A stretch of DNA of 64,000 nt from Planktomarina sp. GTDB lineage: Bacteria > Pseudomonadota > Alphaproteobacteria > Rhodobacterales > Rhodobacteraceae. The stretch covers positions 19,946-83,945 of the forward strand of contig JAHDCF010000001.1 of NCBI GenBank assembly GCA_020630015.1, in the 5' to 3' direction. The translations under genes and the position numbers were made by a program. Under the pieces are notes generated by a model. It saw only the letters and a list, made by a program, of their open reading frames with translations. It was not told the origin of the DNA and searched no databases. This document shows, one piece after another, positions 36,493-46,353 of this stretch; the first letter of the stretch is position 1; each line of letters begins with the position of its first letter.

Positions 36493-36546
36493 GGTAATTT
36501 CCCTGTGGGTTTGCAAATCATGTGAAACCGAATAAATCGGTCAACT

Positions 36547-37419
36547 ATGATATATACGTCTGCAGATGAATGGCTCGGATGCCAAAATAAACGTGCATTA
36601 CTGTTTGCAATGTCAGGGCTGGGCAAAACGCACCTGTCATCGATGTTGCGCGCCAAAGGTGACTGGTTTCATTACTCCATCGATTACCGAATTGGTACGC
36701 GGTACATGGGGGAATATATCGTCGACAACTTTAAACGGGTTGCGATGCAAGACCCGTTCCTTGCGGATCTTTTGCGAAGCGATTCAATCTACATTGGCGC
36801 CAACATGTCTTTTGAGAACCTGCTGCCGTTGTCAACGTATCTGGGCAAACCGGGCGATCCAGACCTGCAAGGCATTCCGATAGAGGAATACCAAAAGAGA
36901 CAAAAGCAGCACCACCGGGCAGAAATTCAAGCGTTGCTTGACACGCCAATGTTCATTGAGCGTGCTGAAAGCATTTATGGATACAACAATTTCATTTGTG
37001 ACACCGGTGGGTCGATTTGCGAAGTTGTTGACCCCAAAAATCCACACGATCCCGTTATGAAAACCCTTCATGATCATGTGTTGATGATCTGGATCCAAGG
37101 GAGCGATACCCACACTGCCGAGCTTATTCGTCGTTTTGATAAAGCGCCGAAACCTATGTGCTATGATGCAGAATTCTTGACCTCGGCATGGGCAGATTAT
37201 CTGGAAGATCAATCCATTGCACCGGATAAAGTAAATCCAGATGACTTCATTCGCTGGACCTATGCCCGGGCAATGACTCGCCGACAGCCAAAATATGCCG
37301 CCATGTCCGAATGGGGATTAACAATTTCCGCGGAAGACGCGCAAAACATAGAAACACCACAAGCTTTTGAAGCCTTGATTGCCAAAGCTTTGGATGAACG
37401 CGTCACGGGATCAAAATAA
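36547..37419 (+). CDS. P-loop NTPase/kinase-like protein of unknown function, coupled to metA
   Basis: A 290-residue soluble protein with a Walker A at residues 21-28 (AMSGLGKT) right after a short beta-strand, resembling shikimate or adenylate kinase-like folds. Further charged conserved-looking segments are [32 protein letters not shown] and [22 protein letters not shown] see no characterised family; the fold suggests a small-molecule or regulatory kinase/ATPase. No Shine-Dalgarno precedes the ATG; an ACCGA/TCGGT inverted repeat does (36527-36541). Its stop overlaps the metA start (TAATG), so the two are translated together. Confidence 0.7.
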   Translation: MIYTSADEWLGCQNKRALLFAMSGLGKTHLSSMLRAKGDWFHYSIDYRIGTRYMGEYIVDNFKRVAMQDPFLADLLRSDSIYIGANMSFENLLPLSTYLGKPGDPDLQGIPIEEYQKRQKQHHRAEIQALLDTPMFIERAESIYGYNNFICDTGGSICEVVDPKNPHDPVMKTLHDHVLMIWIQGSDTHTAELIRRFDKAPKPMCYDAEFLTSAWADYLEDQSIAPDKVNPDDFIRWTYARAMTRRQPKYAAMSEWGLTISAEDAQNIETPQAFEALIAKALDERVTGSK

Positions 37420-38336
37420 TGCCAATAAAAATCCCGGCCAGCTTGCCTGCACATGATGTTTTGCTTTCGGAGGGCGTAATGGTGGTGGATCCTGCATCCG
37501 CCGATCGCCAAGATATACGACCTCTCAAAATCGGCTTGCTTAATCTGATGCCGAAAAAAATCCAAACCGAAAACCAATTTGCAAGACTGATTGGTGCGAC
37601 ACCGCTTCAAATCGAATTATCTTTGATCCGGATGAGCGAGCATAAAACCAAAAACACCGCTGCTGAACACATGAAGGAATTTTACCGCCCGTTTCAAAGC
37701 GTTAAAGAAGAAAAATTTGATGGCTTGATCATCACCGGGGCACCCATCGAACATCTTGCCTTCGAAGATGTGACCTATTGGGAAGAGCTGACTGAAGTGA
37801 TGAATTGGACGCAAACAAATGTGCATTCCACTTTCGGTGTCTGTTGGGGGGGGATGGCGATGATTAACCACTTTCACGGCATTCAAAAACATATACTTCC
37901 GGCCAAGGCATTTGGTTGCTTCCGTCACAAAAACCTTGCCCCCACCTCCCCTTTTCTTCGTGGGTTTTCAGATGATTGCGTGATCCCAGTCAGCCGTTGG
38001 ACAGAAATGCGCCAGCCCGAGATTGACGCAGTTTCCAATCTCAAAACCCTATTGGGTTCGGATGAAACTGGCCCGTGTTTGATAGAAGATCCCGACCACC
38101 GGGCGTTGTATATCTTTAATCATTTTGAATATGACAGCGACACTTTAAAAGGTGAATATGATCGCGACGTTGCAAAAGGCGTGCCCATCAACGTTCCTTG
38201 CAACTATTACCCAAATGATGATCCCAAACAGGAACCACAAAACAGATGGCGTTCACACGCGCATCTTTTGTACGGCAATTGGATTAACCAGATTTACCAA
38301 TCCACCCCTTTCGACACGAGGTTGATCGGTGCTTAA
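37419..38336 (+). CDS. metA: Homoserine O-acyltransferase MetA (acetyl-CoA type)
   Basis: A 305-residue enzyme that acylates homoserine as the first step of methionine synthesis. The nucleophile is Cys142 ([10 protein letters not shown]). Residue 111 is Glu (TGAPIEHL); in this family Glu at 111 goes with acetyl-CoA use, while Gly goes with succinyl-CoA as in E. coli. Homoserine O-acetyltransferase is therefore the more precise name, by inference. It is coupled to the P-loop protein upstream and overlaps the hydrolase gene downstream by eight bases. I see no SAM riboswitch in the 54-base leader upstream of the pair. Confidence 0.93.
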   Translation: MPIKIPASLPAHDVLLSEGVMVVDPASADRQDIRPLKIGLLNLMPKKIQTENQFARLIGATPLQIELSLIRMSEHKTKNTAAEHMKEFYRPFQSVKEEKFDGLIITGAPIEHLAFEDVTYWEELTEVMNWTQTNVHSTFGVCWGGMAMINHFHGIQKHILPAKAFGCFRHKNLAPTSPFLRGFSDDCVIPVSRWTEMRQPEIDAVSNLKTLLGSDETGPCLIEDPDHRALYIFNHFEYDSDTLKGEYDRDVAKGVPINVPCNYYPNDDPKQEPQNRWRSHAHLLYGNWINQIYQSTPFDTRLIGA

Positions 38337-39306
38337 GTTTCTTCTTTTCTTCGGCATCATTCTTCTTTTTGCCATCGGTATAACACAGTGGTTCGCCCAT
38401 AAACGAGACCGAGATGCCAATGAAAAATTTCCCCCTTTGGGTCAACTCATTGATGTTGATGGCGTAAAAATTCACGTTGCTGTCAAAGGGGACCATGGAT
38501 CAGATCTGGTGTTGATCCATGGGGCAAGTGGCAACCTCAGAGAGTTCGCATTCGATTTAGCGGACCGCTTGGCCAAATCGCATCGCGTGTTCATGGTAGA
38601 TCGCCCTGGCATGGGGCACAGCGATTTAGCCGGACCAGAGTATGGAAAAGTATTTTCCACAAAATCAGCATCCATCAGTAAACAAGCAAGTCTTATTAAA
38701 AATGCAGTACAAAAAGCTGGCGCTGAAAAACCGATTGTGATCGGTCACTCTTATGGCGGTGCGGTTGCCTTGGCATGGGGCGTAAGATTTCCGGATGAAC
38801 TTGGTGGGATCGTGGCGCTTGGCGCTGCGTCCAACCCATGGGTCACGAACTTGGGTCTTTACTACGATATCAACGGGTCGCTTTTAGGTGGGGCAATTGG
38901 CCCGCCCATTGTGTCTGCCTTTGCGCCCACTTCCAAAGTTTTGAAAACCATGGACGAGATATTTGAACCACAACAAACCCCAAAGGGTTACGCTGAATAT
39001 GTTGGCGCTGAATTGGTCCTGAGACGTCATTCCTTGCGTGCAAATGCACGGCAAGTGCAAGCTTTGCTTGGAGAAATAGAAGAACTTTCACCAAGATATG
39101 GTGAAATCAAAGTCCCAGTGAAAATCATTCACGGCGATCTCGATACAATTGTACCCTTGCGCATCCATTCCCAAAAACTGGTGAACCAAGTGCAAAATGG
39201 TGAATTGAATGTTTTGAAAGGTGTTGGACACATGCCACACCATTCGCATCCAGAAATCGTCTTGAAGGCTGTTCAAGACATCATTTCATTGCAGTCTGCG
39301 GAATGA
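38329..39306 (+). CDS. Alpha/beta hydrolase, membrane-anchored
   Basis: A 325-residue protein. An N-terminal membrane segment (about 2-20) is followed by a basic linker and an alpha/beta hydrolase domain with oxyanion region VLIHGASGN, nucleophile elbow GHSYGG, acid in HGDLDTIVP and catalytic His in [12 protein letters not shown]. The start is GTG at 38329, inside the last codons of metA; no ATG fits. The substrate is unknown; the metA linkage could be positional. Confidence 0.82.
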   Translation: MLKFLLFFGIILLFAIGITQWFAHKRDRDANEKFPPLGQLIDVDGVKIHVAVKGDHGSDLVLIHGASGNLREFAFDLADRLAKSHRVFMVDRPGMGHSDLAGPEYGKVFSTKSASISKQASLIKNAVQKAGAEKPIVIGHSYGGAVALAWGVRFPDELGGIVALGAASNPWVTNLGLYYDINGSLLGGAIGPPIVSAFAPTSKVLKTMDEIFEPQQTPKGYAEYVGAELVLRRHSLRANARQVQALLGEIEELSPRYGEIKVPVKIIHGDLDTIVPLRIHSQKLVNQVQNGELNVLKGVGHMPHHSHPEIVLKAVQDIISLQSAE

Positions 39307-39342
39307 TCCCCATATTAAAACTGAATATATGAGGCCCAAAAA

Positions 39343-40212
39343 ATGACCCTTCCTTTTGATGGCGCAATTCGAAGTTTCTATGAAACTGAGGCCCCTGAAG
39401 ACGTTAGAGATATTATAAAAACAGCTCAGGGGAAAACCATCCTGTCCCCCTCTTTTCCGTATAACAAGCGTATGAAGCGGCAAGATTACGATGATCAGAT
39501 CTATGCACTTCAGATTGAACTGGTGAAGTTTCAAACTTGGGTTCGCGATACAAATCAGCGTATTGTCGTTCTTTTCGAGGGGCGGGATGCAGCAGGAAAA
39601 GGCGGCACCATTAAACGTTTTCGGGAAAACCTTAACCCGAGGTCCGCACATGTTGTTGCACTTTCAAAACCCACAGAACGCGAAAGCGGTGAATGGTATT
39701 TTCAACGTTATGTTCGACATCTTCCGACCAAAGGGGAAATTTTGTTTTTGGACCGGTCTTGGTACAATCGCGGCGTTGTTGAACATGTGTTTGACTTTTG
39801 CACTTCGGATCAAAGGTCAAAGTGGTTTGAACAGGTGAACCCCTTTGAAAACATGTTGGTTGAGGACGGCATTTCCCTTTCCAAAATTTGGTTGAACGTT
39901 GGGCGCGCAGCGCAGTTGCAACGATTTATGGACCGTGAAACCGATCCATTAAAACAATGGAAACTTAGCTGGATTGATGTGGAAGGTTTGAAGCGTTGGG
40001 ATGCATATTCTGATGCGATTTGGGAAACACTTTCAAAAACCCATACTGACAACTGCCCTTGGACGATTATACGTTCCGATGACAAACGTCGGGCACGCAT
40101 CAATGCAATTCGATCAGTCTTGTCAAAATATGAATATACCGGGCGAGACGATTCCGCCCTAGGATTGACTGATCCAAAAATTGCCGGTGGCCCAGAGGTT
40201 TGGGATGCCTAA
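39343..40212 (+). CDS. ppk2: Polyphosphate kinase 2 family protein
   Basis: A 289-residue nucleotide:polyphosphate phosphotransferase. Walker A is [11 protein letters not shown] (79-89) and Walker [10 protein letters not shown] (136-144), with the lid region between them ([16 protein letters not shown]). It is a single-domain class I type PPK2, which uses polyphosphate to phosphorylate nucleoside diphosphates, or the reverse. It overlaps the downstream TetR gene by eight bases, which suggests co-regulation. Confidence 0.93.
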   Translation: MTLPFDGAIRSFYETEAPEDVRDIIKTAQGKTILSPSFPYNKRMKRQDYDDQIYALQIELVKFQTWVRDTNQRIVVLFEGRDAAGKGGTIKRFRENLNPRSAHVVALSKPTERESGEWYFQRYVRHLPTKGEILFLDRSWYNRGVVEHVFDFCTSDQRSKWFEQVNPFENMLVEDGISLSKIWLNVGRAAQLQRFMDRETDPLKQWKLSWIDVEGLKRWDAYSDAIWETLSKTHTDNCPWTIIRSDDKRRARINAIRSVLSKYEYTGRDDSALGLTDPKIAGGPEVWDA

Positions 40213-40822
40213 GCAAGGGTATCACCACGGCAACTTACGTCAGGCCCTTGTGGATGCTGCCTTAATCTTAGTCGAGGAACGCGGTCCGACTGGATTTACT
40301 TTATCTGAGGCTGCCAAGCGTGCGGGCGTGACACCAGCCGCGGTTTACCGCCATTTTGAAGGTCGTGACGATCTGATTGCCGAATGCGCCTTACAAGGGT
40401 TTCATATATTCGCGGATGTCATGGAAAAGGCCTTTGACCAAGGAAATCCATCCGCCTTACTTGCATTTGAGGCAACTGGACGGGCGTATCTTTCTTTTGC
40501 CCGCGAAAATCCTGGTCATTATATCGCGATGTTTGAAAGTGGAATTTCGATCCAGAGATCACAATCTCTTTACGATGTTGCGCAACGTGCCCTGCAAGTT
40601 ATGGAAGATGCTGCTGTTCAGCTTTCCCAACACATTCCTCAGGACAGGCGCCCCCCACCCCAGATGTTTTCCGCCCATATATGGGCCATGAGCCACGGTG
40701 TGGTCGAACTCTATGCACGTGGAAACTCAGGTATGAAAGGGCCATTTCCGCCAGAGGATTTATTGGAAACAGGGATCGGGATCTATCTGCGGGGTTTGGG
40801 TGTTTTACCCCACGACGCTTGA
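40205..40822 (+). CDS. TetR-family transcriptional regulator
   Basis: A 205-residue regulator. The N-terminal helix-turn-helix reads [21 protein letters not shown], followed by DLIAE and an all-helical ligand-binding domain with a WHG/TetR-C-like pattern ([15 protein letters not shown]). ATG 40205 ([13 protein letters not shown]) is the family-like start; the frame is open upstream within ppk2. Targets are unknown; its own operon with ppk2 is the natural guess. Confidence 0.88.
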   Translation: MPKQGYHHGNLRQALVDAALILVEERGPTGFTLSEAAKRAGVTPAAVYRHFEGRDDLIAECALQGFHIFADVMEKAFDQGNPSALLAFEATGRAYLSFARENPGHYIAMFESGISIQRSQSLYDVAQRALQVMEDAAVQLSQHIPQDRRPPPQMFSAHIWAMSHGVVELYARGNSGMKGPFPPEDLLETGIGIYLRGLGVLPHDA

Positions 40823-40845
40823 TCAAAGACCTTCATAAAATGAAA

Positions 40846-40870
40846 AAGCCCGCCATTGGCGGGCTTCTTT
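40846..40870. terminator. Bidirectional intrinsic terminator between tetR and rpsI
   Basis: AAGCCCGCC (40846-40854) pairs with GGCGGGCTT (40858-40866) across a three-base loop. On the plus strand CTTT follows; on the minus strand the stem is followed by a run of T. It ends the rplM-rpsI transcript and probably the ppk2-tetR transcript. Confidence 0.85.
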
Positions 40871-40887
40871 GTAAATATATTTCCAGA

Positions 40888-41379
40888 TTAACGTTTTGAG
40901 AACTGGAAAGAACGACGCGCTTTGCGCTTACCGTATTTCTTACGCTCAACAACCCGGCTATCGCGTGTCAAGAAACCAGCTGCCTTCAATGCACCGCGCA
41001 AAGACGGATCATAAAGCTGCAATGCCTTTGAGATACCGTGTTTCACAGCACCAGCTTGACCGGTCAAACCACCACCTTTTACGGTAGCAACGACATCAAA
41101 CTGCCCCTCAACTCCGGCAACTTGCATTGGCTGACGCAAAATCAACTGAAGCACTGGACGCGCAAAATATGCATCCTGATCTTTGCCGTTGACTGTAACC
41201 TTACCAGAACCAGGTTTGATCCAAACACGTGCCACAGCGTCTTTACGTTTACCCGTGGCATATGAACGACCAAGGTCGTCACGAACAGGTTCACGTGGTG
41301 CAGACACTTCTACGACGGCTTCTGCTGTTCCTTCAGCAACTGCAGAAAGCTCTTCCAGCGAATTAATTTGATCTGACAT
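40888..41379 (-). CDS. rpsI: 30S ribosomal protein S9
   Basis: A 163-residue uS9 protein. The conserved body starts near residue 38 ([15 protein letters not shown]) and ends in the P-site-contacting tail RRSFQFSKR. The first 35 or so residues are an acidic extension seen in alphaproteobacterial S9. It lies three bases downstream of rplM, the universal L13-S9 pair. Confidence 0.98.
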   Translation of the reverse strand: MSDQINSLEELSAVAEGTAEAVVEVSAPREPVRDDLGRSYATGKRKDAVARVWIKPGSGKVTVNGKDQDAYFARPVLQLILRQPMQVAGVEGQFDVVATVKGGGLTGQAGAVKHGISKALQLYDPSLRGALKAAGFLTRDSRVVERKKYGKRKARRSFQFSKR

Positions 41380-41382
41380 CGC

Positions 41383-41841
41383 TTAAGCCCTCGTATTCTT
41401 TTTGTTCATCGCTTTTACATCCAACACTTGCGGGTCTTGCGCCTCATGTGGATGTTCAGCACCAGCGTACACACGCAGGTTCGTCATCTGTGCGCGGGAA
41501 AGTTTATTCCCAGGCAACATGCGCTTTACGGCTTGCGTCACAACACGCTCTGGATATTTGCCTTCCAGAATTTGGCCGGTAGTACGGGATTTGATCCCAC
41601 CTGGATAACCAGTGTGCCAATAGTTTTCTTTGTTGCGCTTATTACCTGTGACTTGAACCTTGTCGGCATTAATCACGATAACATTGTCGCCCATATCCAT
41701 ATGCGGTGTGAAAGTCGCTTTGTGCTTCCCACGCAGGCGCATAGCGATAATCGACGCCAAGCGTCCCAAGACAACGCCTTCGGCGTCAATCAAGATCCAC
41801 TTTTTATCGATATCTGCAGGCGTTGCAGAAAAAGTTTTCAT
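41383..41841 (-). CDS. rplM: 50S ribosomal protein L13
   Basis: A 152-residue uL13 protein with [29 protein letters not shown] and the signature [20 protein letters not shown]. First gene of the L13-S9 operon; the promoter must lie in 41842-41981. Confidence 0.98.
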   Translation of the reverse strand: MKTFSATPADIDKKWILIDAEGVVLGRLASIIAMRLRGKHKATFTPHMDMGDNVIVINADKVQVTGNKRNKENYWHTGYPGGIKSRTTGQILEGKYPERVVTQAVKRMLPGNKLSRAQMTNLRVYAGAEHPHEAQDPQVLDVKAMNKKNTRA

Positions 41842-41981
41842 GTTCTTAACCCATCGAGTTTGGTGATGGGCGGGTTATAAAGCCATCATCGCGCAGGTCA
41901 ACAACCACATAGCCAATAAAAATCAATAATAACAATTAGTTAAAATTTAGGTATTATTTTACCCCACTTGGGCGAGTGATA

Positions 41982-42006
41982 TGCCGGGCCAACTTTTGGC
42001 CCGGCA
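41982..42006. terminator. Strong hairpin after the BCCT gene
   Basis: TGCCGGGCCAA (41982-41992) pairs perfectly with TTGGCCCGGCA (41996-42006) across a three-base loop, eight bases after the transporter stop on the minus strand. It is very stable, but no U-tract follows, so it may act as a Rho-assisted end or a 3' mRNA protector. Confidence 0.6.
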
Positions 42007-42013
42007 ATGTAAT

Positions 42014-43651
42014 TTAGGAGTCCGATCCATGTTTTTCGCGCAATCCATCGCGGATCAATGCTTTAAACAATGAAATCCCCATTAGTGCCATCACCGCTGA
42101 AAACGGCAACGCCCCAATTATCATCGCTGTATTGATCGCCCCTAAACCACCGGCCAGAAGCAAACCGGCAATGACAAGGGTCAAGATACCGCCCCAAACC
42201 AGAATGTGAACACGCCCCTTGGGGCTTTCGTCACCTGCTGCTGCAATCGTATTTATTATCAAAACAGCAGAGTCAGCAGAAGTTACCAAATATGTGAGCA
42301 ACAACACTACGATCACCAGAGACATCAAAGTCGCCATTGTTGGTGAAAGCATATAGTTGATCATTGCAAAAAGCTGACTGGACAAACCCGCACCCGTAAT
42401 TTGATCACCAGCACCACCATTCAAGGTTAGGTCAATCGCGGTACCACCGGCAAATGCGAACCAAATGAAGCACATGATAGATGGTACAATCATTGCGCCC
42501 AAAACGTATTCGCGAATCGTGCGACCTTTGGAAATCCTTGCCAAAAACAAGCCCACAAACGGTGCAAAAGCAATCCACCAGGCCCAATAGAAGATTGTCC
42601 AACCGCCCTGCCAGCCTGCTAGCTGCGCCGCTGTGCTTCCATCGACGCCATCAGACTTCCAGACAACCACACTCATCCAAGGCAGATTAACAATGTAGTC
42701 AAACATCCCGACAAACAGCGACTTCAGCGCAAATACCGTTGAGCCGAACACCAGCAAAAATGCCAAAATGAAGAAGGATAGTCCCATATTGAGGTTCGAC
42801 AACCATTTGATGCCATTTCCTACGCCCGACAAAGCCGAAAGGGTTGAACAAATCATAACGATGACAAGTGCACTTAACATTGCTGCCGTTGTTGGTGTCA
42901 TGTCTTCATTCATCAACCAATTCATACCTGTGATGTTATGAACACCTGCAGCAAATTGTGAAACGCCATAGCCCAAAGTAACCGAAACACCCAGAATGGT
43001 TGCAATTACCGACACAATATCAATGACGTGACCCAGAGGCCCTTCCAAGGATCGCCCTAACAGGGGTGTCAATCCAGATCGAATAGTCAAGGGAAGGCCG
43101 CGAGAATAGCTAAAAAAGGCGAGAGATAAGCCAACAATGGCATAGCATCCCCAAGCCGAAAATCCCCAATGCAGAAACGACCATTGCATTGCAGCACGAA
43201 CATTATCCGCACCTGATCCCGTGGTCTCTCCCATGATAACGTCAGGATTTGTTCCAAAATGGAAAATTGGTTCGCCTGTTGCATATGTCAGCATTCCAAT
43301 TCCGATCCCAGCTCCGAACATCATCGAAAACCAAGAGAAGCTAGAGAATTCAGGTCTGGAGCTCTCTCCTCCGAGTCGAATACGTCCAGTTGCCGGCCAA
43401 AGCGCCAATGCAAGACACACTAATATGTAGAATGTCATTACATACATATACCAACTTCCGGTATTCGCATCGATTGTGCTTCTTATGCTTTTTAATACAG
43501 CACCGGCCGCTTCAGGAAACGCAATCGCCCAGACGATCAACGCACCGACGGCAAGCTTTGAGCCAATAGCGACAAAACGCGAAAAACCTTCGTAGAATCC
43601 ATGTGGATCCGTTTTGATATCTAAATTTCGGATAGGTGGTTTTATTGCCAT
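42014..43651 (-). CDS. BCCT-family transporter (betaine/choline/carnitine type)
   Basis: A 545-residue inner membrane protein with about twelve membrane segments. The BCCT signatures GAGIGIGMLTYATGEP and the tryptophan-rich WTIFYWAWWIAFAPFVGLFLARIS segment are present, and the N- and C-terminal tails are short. It should import a trimethylammonium compound such as glycine betaine with Na+ or H+. Short tails argue against strong osmosensing, so a nutritional role is plausible. A 17-base palindrome lies 42 bases upstream of its start. Confidence 0.92.
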   Translation of the reverse strand: MAIKPPIRNLDIKTDPHGFYEGFSRFVAIGSKLAVGALIVWAIAFPEAAGAVLKSIRSTIDANTGSWYMYVMTFYILVCLALALWPATGRIRLGGESSRPEFSSFSWFSMMFGAGIGIGMLTYATGEPIFHFGTNPDVIMGETTGSGADNVRAAMQWSFLHWGFSAWGCYAIVGLSLAFFSYSRGLPLTIRSGLTPLLGRSLEGPLGHVIDIVSVIATILGVSVTLGYGVSQFAAGVHNITGMNWLMNEDMTPTTAAMLSALVIVMICSTLSALSGVGNGIKWLSNLNMGLSFFILAFLLVFGSTVFALKSLFVGMFDYIVNLPWMSVVVWKSDGVDGSTAAQLAGWQGGWTIFYWAWWIAFAPFVGLFLARISKGRTIREYVLGAMIVPSIMCFIWFAFAGGTAIDLTLNGGAGDQITGAGLSSQLFAMINYMLSPTMATLMSLVIVVLLLTYLVTSADSAVLIINTIAAAGDESPKGRVHILVWGGILTLVIAGLLLAGGLGAINTAMIIGALPFSAVMALMGISLFKALIRDGLREKHGSDS

Positions 43652-43693
43652 TTATCCTTCCCCTTTTCATTGAATTGAAATCCGCCCGTGTTT

Positions 43694-43710
43694 GAACATT
43701 TTCAATGTTC
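43694..43710. promoter_or_regulatory. Operator-like palindrome upstream of the BCCT gene
   Basis: GAACATT-TTC-AATGTTC is a perfect seven-base inverted repeat lying 42 bases upstream of the transporter start. It has the size of a dimeric repressor site. The half-site arrangement is inverted, unlike the direct-repeat LexA box of alphaproteobacteria. The binding protein is unknown. The rest of the 225-base gap 43652-43876 shows nothing else I can name. Confidence 0.4.
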
Positions 43711-43876
43711 TTCACAGATCGTCGTATTTTTGGCCCCCAAGTATGCAGACCAATATTACATTAAGCCCCAGCCTAGGCTTTAGTTTTGAATTTTATCAAG
43801 AAGTTTCGGAAACATTCTGACCAAAAGAATGACGAATTGATGAAGGTTCTTCATCGGAGATCAGGCAAGTCTCTGT

Positions 43877-44290
43877 TCAAAACGGCGGAAGCGAATATGT
43901 CAAACTTGCGCGCGCAACAGGTGCAACGTCGCCTTCCGAATATAACAGACAATCCGTAACAGCCAATGATTTGCCGAGTTTAAGCAATCTACATTCAGCA
44001 ATTAGATCGCATTCAGAAACTGGTTTCCTCATAAAATCAATTGAACAATTTGTTGTAACAGCCAACGCTTTTGGACCAACCTGCGCCAATATGAGAAGAT
44101 AAGCAGAAACATCCGCCAAACCAAACATTGAAGGACCAGACACCGTACCGCCTGGTCGCAAATGTTTTTCAGAGATCTTCAATTTTATTTTGGCCAATGA
44201 ATTTGTCATAGTGATCACCTCAAAATCATCTGCAACTTGAGGGAACACCCGCGTCAAAAAATCTTGAAGTGCTGGAACATCCATCTTCAT
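43877..44290 (-). CDS. PaaI-family thioesterase (hotdog fold)
   Basis: A 137-residue hotdog-fold protein. It shows [25 protein letters not shown], the usual helix of the fold with its acidic catalytic residue, and [16 protein letters not shown] and [17 protein letters not shown] in the strands. It should hydrolyse an acyl-CoA thioester; substrate unknown. I take the ATG at 44288-44290; an in-frame ATG at 44311 (MSEGCDV) is an alternative. The longer open frame to 44668 is antisense to trmFO and rejected. It is divergent from trmFO. Confidence 0.8.
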   Translation of the reverse strand: MKMDVPALQDFLTRVFPQVADDFEVITMTNSLAKIKLKISEKHLRPGGTVSGPSMFGLADVSAYLLILAQVGPKALAVTTNCSIDFMRKPVSECDLIAECRLLKLGKSLAVTDCLLYSEGDVAPVARASLTYSLPPF

Positions 44291-44356
44291 TACGTCGCAC
44301 CCCTCGCTCATCGTCAGCGGCTTTTCATTTCTTCGTTCTACGCCTACACCCGCCCT

Positions 44357-45694
44357 ATGACACAAAGACTCAACATCATTGGCGGCGGTATGGCCGGGTC
44401 CGAAGCGGCATGGCAGGCGGCCCAAATGGGCGTTCCAGTTACACTGTATGAGATGCGCCCCAAAGTTAAAACCTTTGCGCATCAAACAGGTGATTTGGGG
44501 GAAATGGTGTGCTCCAATTCCTTCAGATCTGATGATGATGAACAAAATGCCGTGGGCCTTTTGCATTGGGAGATGCGGCAGGCGGATGGTTTGATCATGA
44601 ACACAGCCCAAAAACACCGCTTGCCTGCGGGCGGGGCTTTGGCTGTTGATCGCGAACCCTTTGCCCAAAGTGTGACAGCCGCGTTAAGATCCCATCCCCT
44701 TATCACCATCCAAGATGAAGAGATCACAGATCTACCCACTCAGGGGCATTGGATCATCGCAACCGGGCCATTAACCAGCGATGGGTTGGCGAAAGCGATT
44801 GCAGATGAAACGGGAACAGAGTCTCTTGCCTTTTTTGATGCGATTGCGCCCATCGCCTATGCAGACAGCATCGACATGAGCATTGCATGGATGCAATCAC
44901 GGTATGACAAGGGTGAAACCGAGGAAGAACAAAAAGCATACCTGAACTGCCCGATGACAAAAGTTCAGTATGAAGACTTCATTGATGCTTTGTTGGCCGC
45001 AGAAAAAACTGAGTTCAAAGACGGTGAAACCGCTGGTTACTTTGACGGGTGTTTACCGATTGAAGTGATGGCGGAACGCGGTCGTGAAACCCTTCGGTTT
45101 GGTCCGATGAAACCCGTTGGGTTAACAAATCCACACACGCCGGATCAAAAACCATATGCGGTTGTTCAACTTCGGCGCGACAACGCATTGGGAACATTGT
45201 TCAACATGGTCGGGTTCCAAACCAAAATGAAATACGGGGCCCAAACAGACGTTTTCAGAATGATACCAGGATTGGCAGATGCGCAATTTGCACGCCTAGG
45301 TGGGATTCATCGCAACACGTTCTTAAACTCCCCCACCCTTTTGGATGAACAACTTCGTTTGAAATCAAAACCACATGTTCGTTTTGCGGGGCAAATCACG
45401 GGCGTTGAAGGTTACGTGGAAAGTGCGGCAATGGGCTTGCTTGCGGGTCGTTTGGCGGCCCAAGAAATCCTGGGGCAATCCCTCCAACCGCCACCACCCG
45501 AAACCGCGATGGGTGCATTGGTCACCCATATCACCGGCGGGGCCGAGGCCAAAACATTCCAACCGATGAATGTCAATTTCGGTCTGTTCCCCCCGATTGC
45601 AGATATCAAAGGTGGCCGAAAAAACCGCAAACTGCGCTACAAAGCCTATACTGATCGGGCAAAGCAATTGTTTAGTGATTGGTTGCAGAGCTGA
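44357..45694 (+). CDS. trmFO: Folate/FAD-dependent tRNA (uracil-54-C5)-methyltransferase TrmFO
   Basis: A 445-residue flavoenzyme that makes ribothymidine at position 54 of tRNA with methylene-tetrahydrofolate. The FAD motif [12 protein letters not shown] starts at residue 9; [12 protein letters not shown] and [13 protein letters not shown] carry the conserved cysteines; [10 protein letters not shown] and FGLFPP follow near the C-terminus. I take ATG 44357 ([11 protein letters not shown]); the frame is open upstream to 44237 but overlaps the divergent thioesterase. Confidence 0.95.
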   Translation: MTQRLNIIGGGMAGSEAAWQAAQMGVPVTLYEMRPKVKTFAHQTGDLGEMVCSNSFRSDDDEQNAVGLLHWEMRQADGLIMNTAQKHRLPAGGALAVDREPFAQSVTAALRSHPLITIQDEEITDLPTQGHWIIATGPLTSDGLAKAIADETGTESLAFFDAIAPIAYADSIDMSIAWMQSRYDKGETEEEQKAYLNCPMTKVQYEDFIDALLAAEKTEFKDGETAGYFDGCLPIEVMAERGRETLRFGPMKPVGLTNPHTPDQKPYAVVQLRRDNALGTLFNMVGFQTKMKYGAQTDVFRMIPGLADAQFARLGGIHRNTFLNSPTLLDEQLRLKSKPHVRFAGQITGVEGYVESAAMGLLAGRLAAQEILGQSLQPPPPETAMGALVTHITGGAEAKTFQPMNVNFGLFPPIADIKGGRKNRKLRYKAYTDRAKQLFSDWLQS

Positions 45695-45729
45695 CTTGAT
45701 TTGTAAGTGTTTCGTCATAGGCTTGTGGA

Positions 45730-46353
45730 ATGACCAACGATTCTTACGAAACATTGCAAAAGCCACTTTGGGTTCCGCGTTCGGTTGAGGAAACTATGCA
45801 AATCTATGCGGATTGGGCCGACACCTATGAAGCAGATGTCACCAACGCGGGTTATGCCACGCCAGATCGTATTGCCCAAGCCCTTGTTAACTTTGTTCAA
45901 CATGACGCCAAAATATTGGATTTTGGATGCGGCACGGGTTTGTCTGGACAAGCCTTGGTCAAAAAGGGTTTTAACAACATTGACGGGGTCGATATCTCGC
46001 CTCAGATGTTGGACATCGCCCATGCACGTGACCTGTACAAAACTTTGTGGCTGGGACAACCGGGTGACATGACAGACATTGCAACGGGCACTTATTCCGC
46101 CATCGTTGCGATTGGGGTTGTTTCCCTTGGGGCCGCACCTGCAGAAACGCTTGAAACCTTGCTGTCCAAATTGGAACCGGGTGGCATTCTGGCGTTTTCT
46201 TTCAATGACCCCACTTTGGAAGATGGCAGTTACGATGTGGTTTTGGATCGGTGCATCACTTCGAAGACCTGTAAAATTCTTTTTCGCGAACACGGTGATC
46301 ATTTGCCTGGCAAAGGCATGGGGTCAGACGTGATTATTGTTGAACGCACGTGA
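45730..46353 (+). CDS. SAM-dependent methyltransferase
   Basis: A 207-residue class I methyltransferase. Motif I is ILDFGCGTGLSGQAL (about residues 60-74), followed by DGVDISPQMLDIA and the post-motif region TYSAIVAIGVVSLGAAPAETL. It resembles Williams-Beuren-syndrome-like methyltransferases; the substrate cannot be inferred. It overlaps gluQ by four bases (GTGA). Confidence 0.82.
   Translation: MTNDSYETLQKPLWVPRSVEETMQIYADWADTYEADVTNAGYATPDRIAQALVNFVQHDAKILDFGCGTGLSGQALVKKGFNNIDGVDISPQMLDIAHARDLYKTLWLGQPGDMTDIATGTYSAIVAIGVVSLGAAPAETLETLLSKLEPGGILAFSFNDPTLEDGSYDVVLDRCITSKTCKILFREHGDHLPGKGMGSDVIIVERT

Noticed and set aside
36493-36546. SAM riboswitch upstream of the metA operon
   Set aside because: The leader is only about 54 bases and shows no SAM-II-like stem-loop pattern; only a five-base inverted repeat is seen.
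43694-43710. LexA box at the BCCT promoter
   Set aside because: The GAAC/GTTC halves are inverted with nine bases between, not the direct GTTC-N7-GTTC of alphaproteobacteria.
44311-44668. Extended N-terminus of the thioesterase
   Set aside because: The upstream part is antisense to trmFO and does not fit the hotdog fold.
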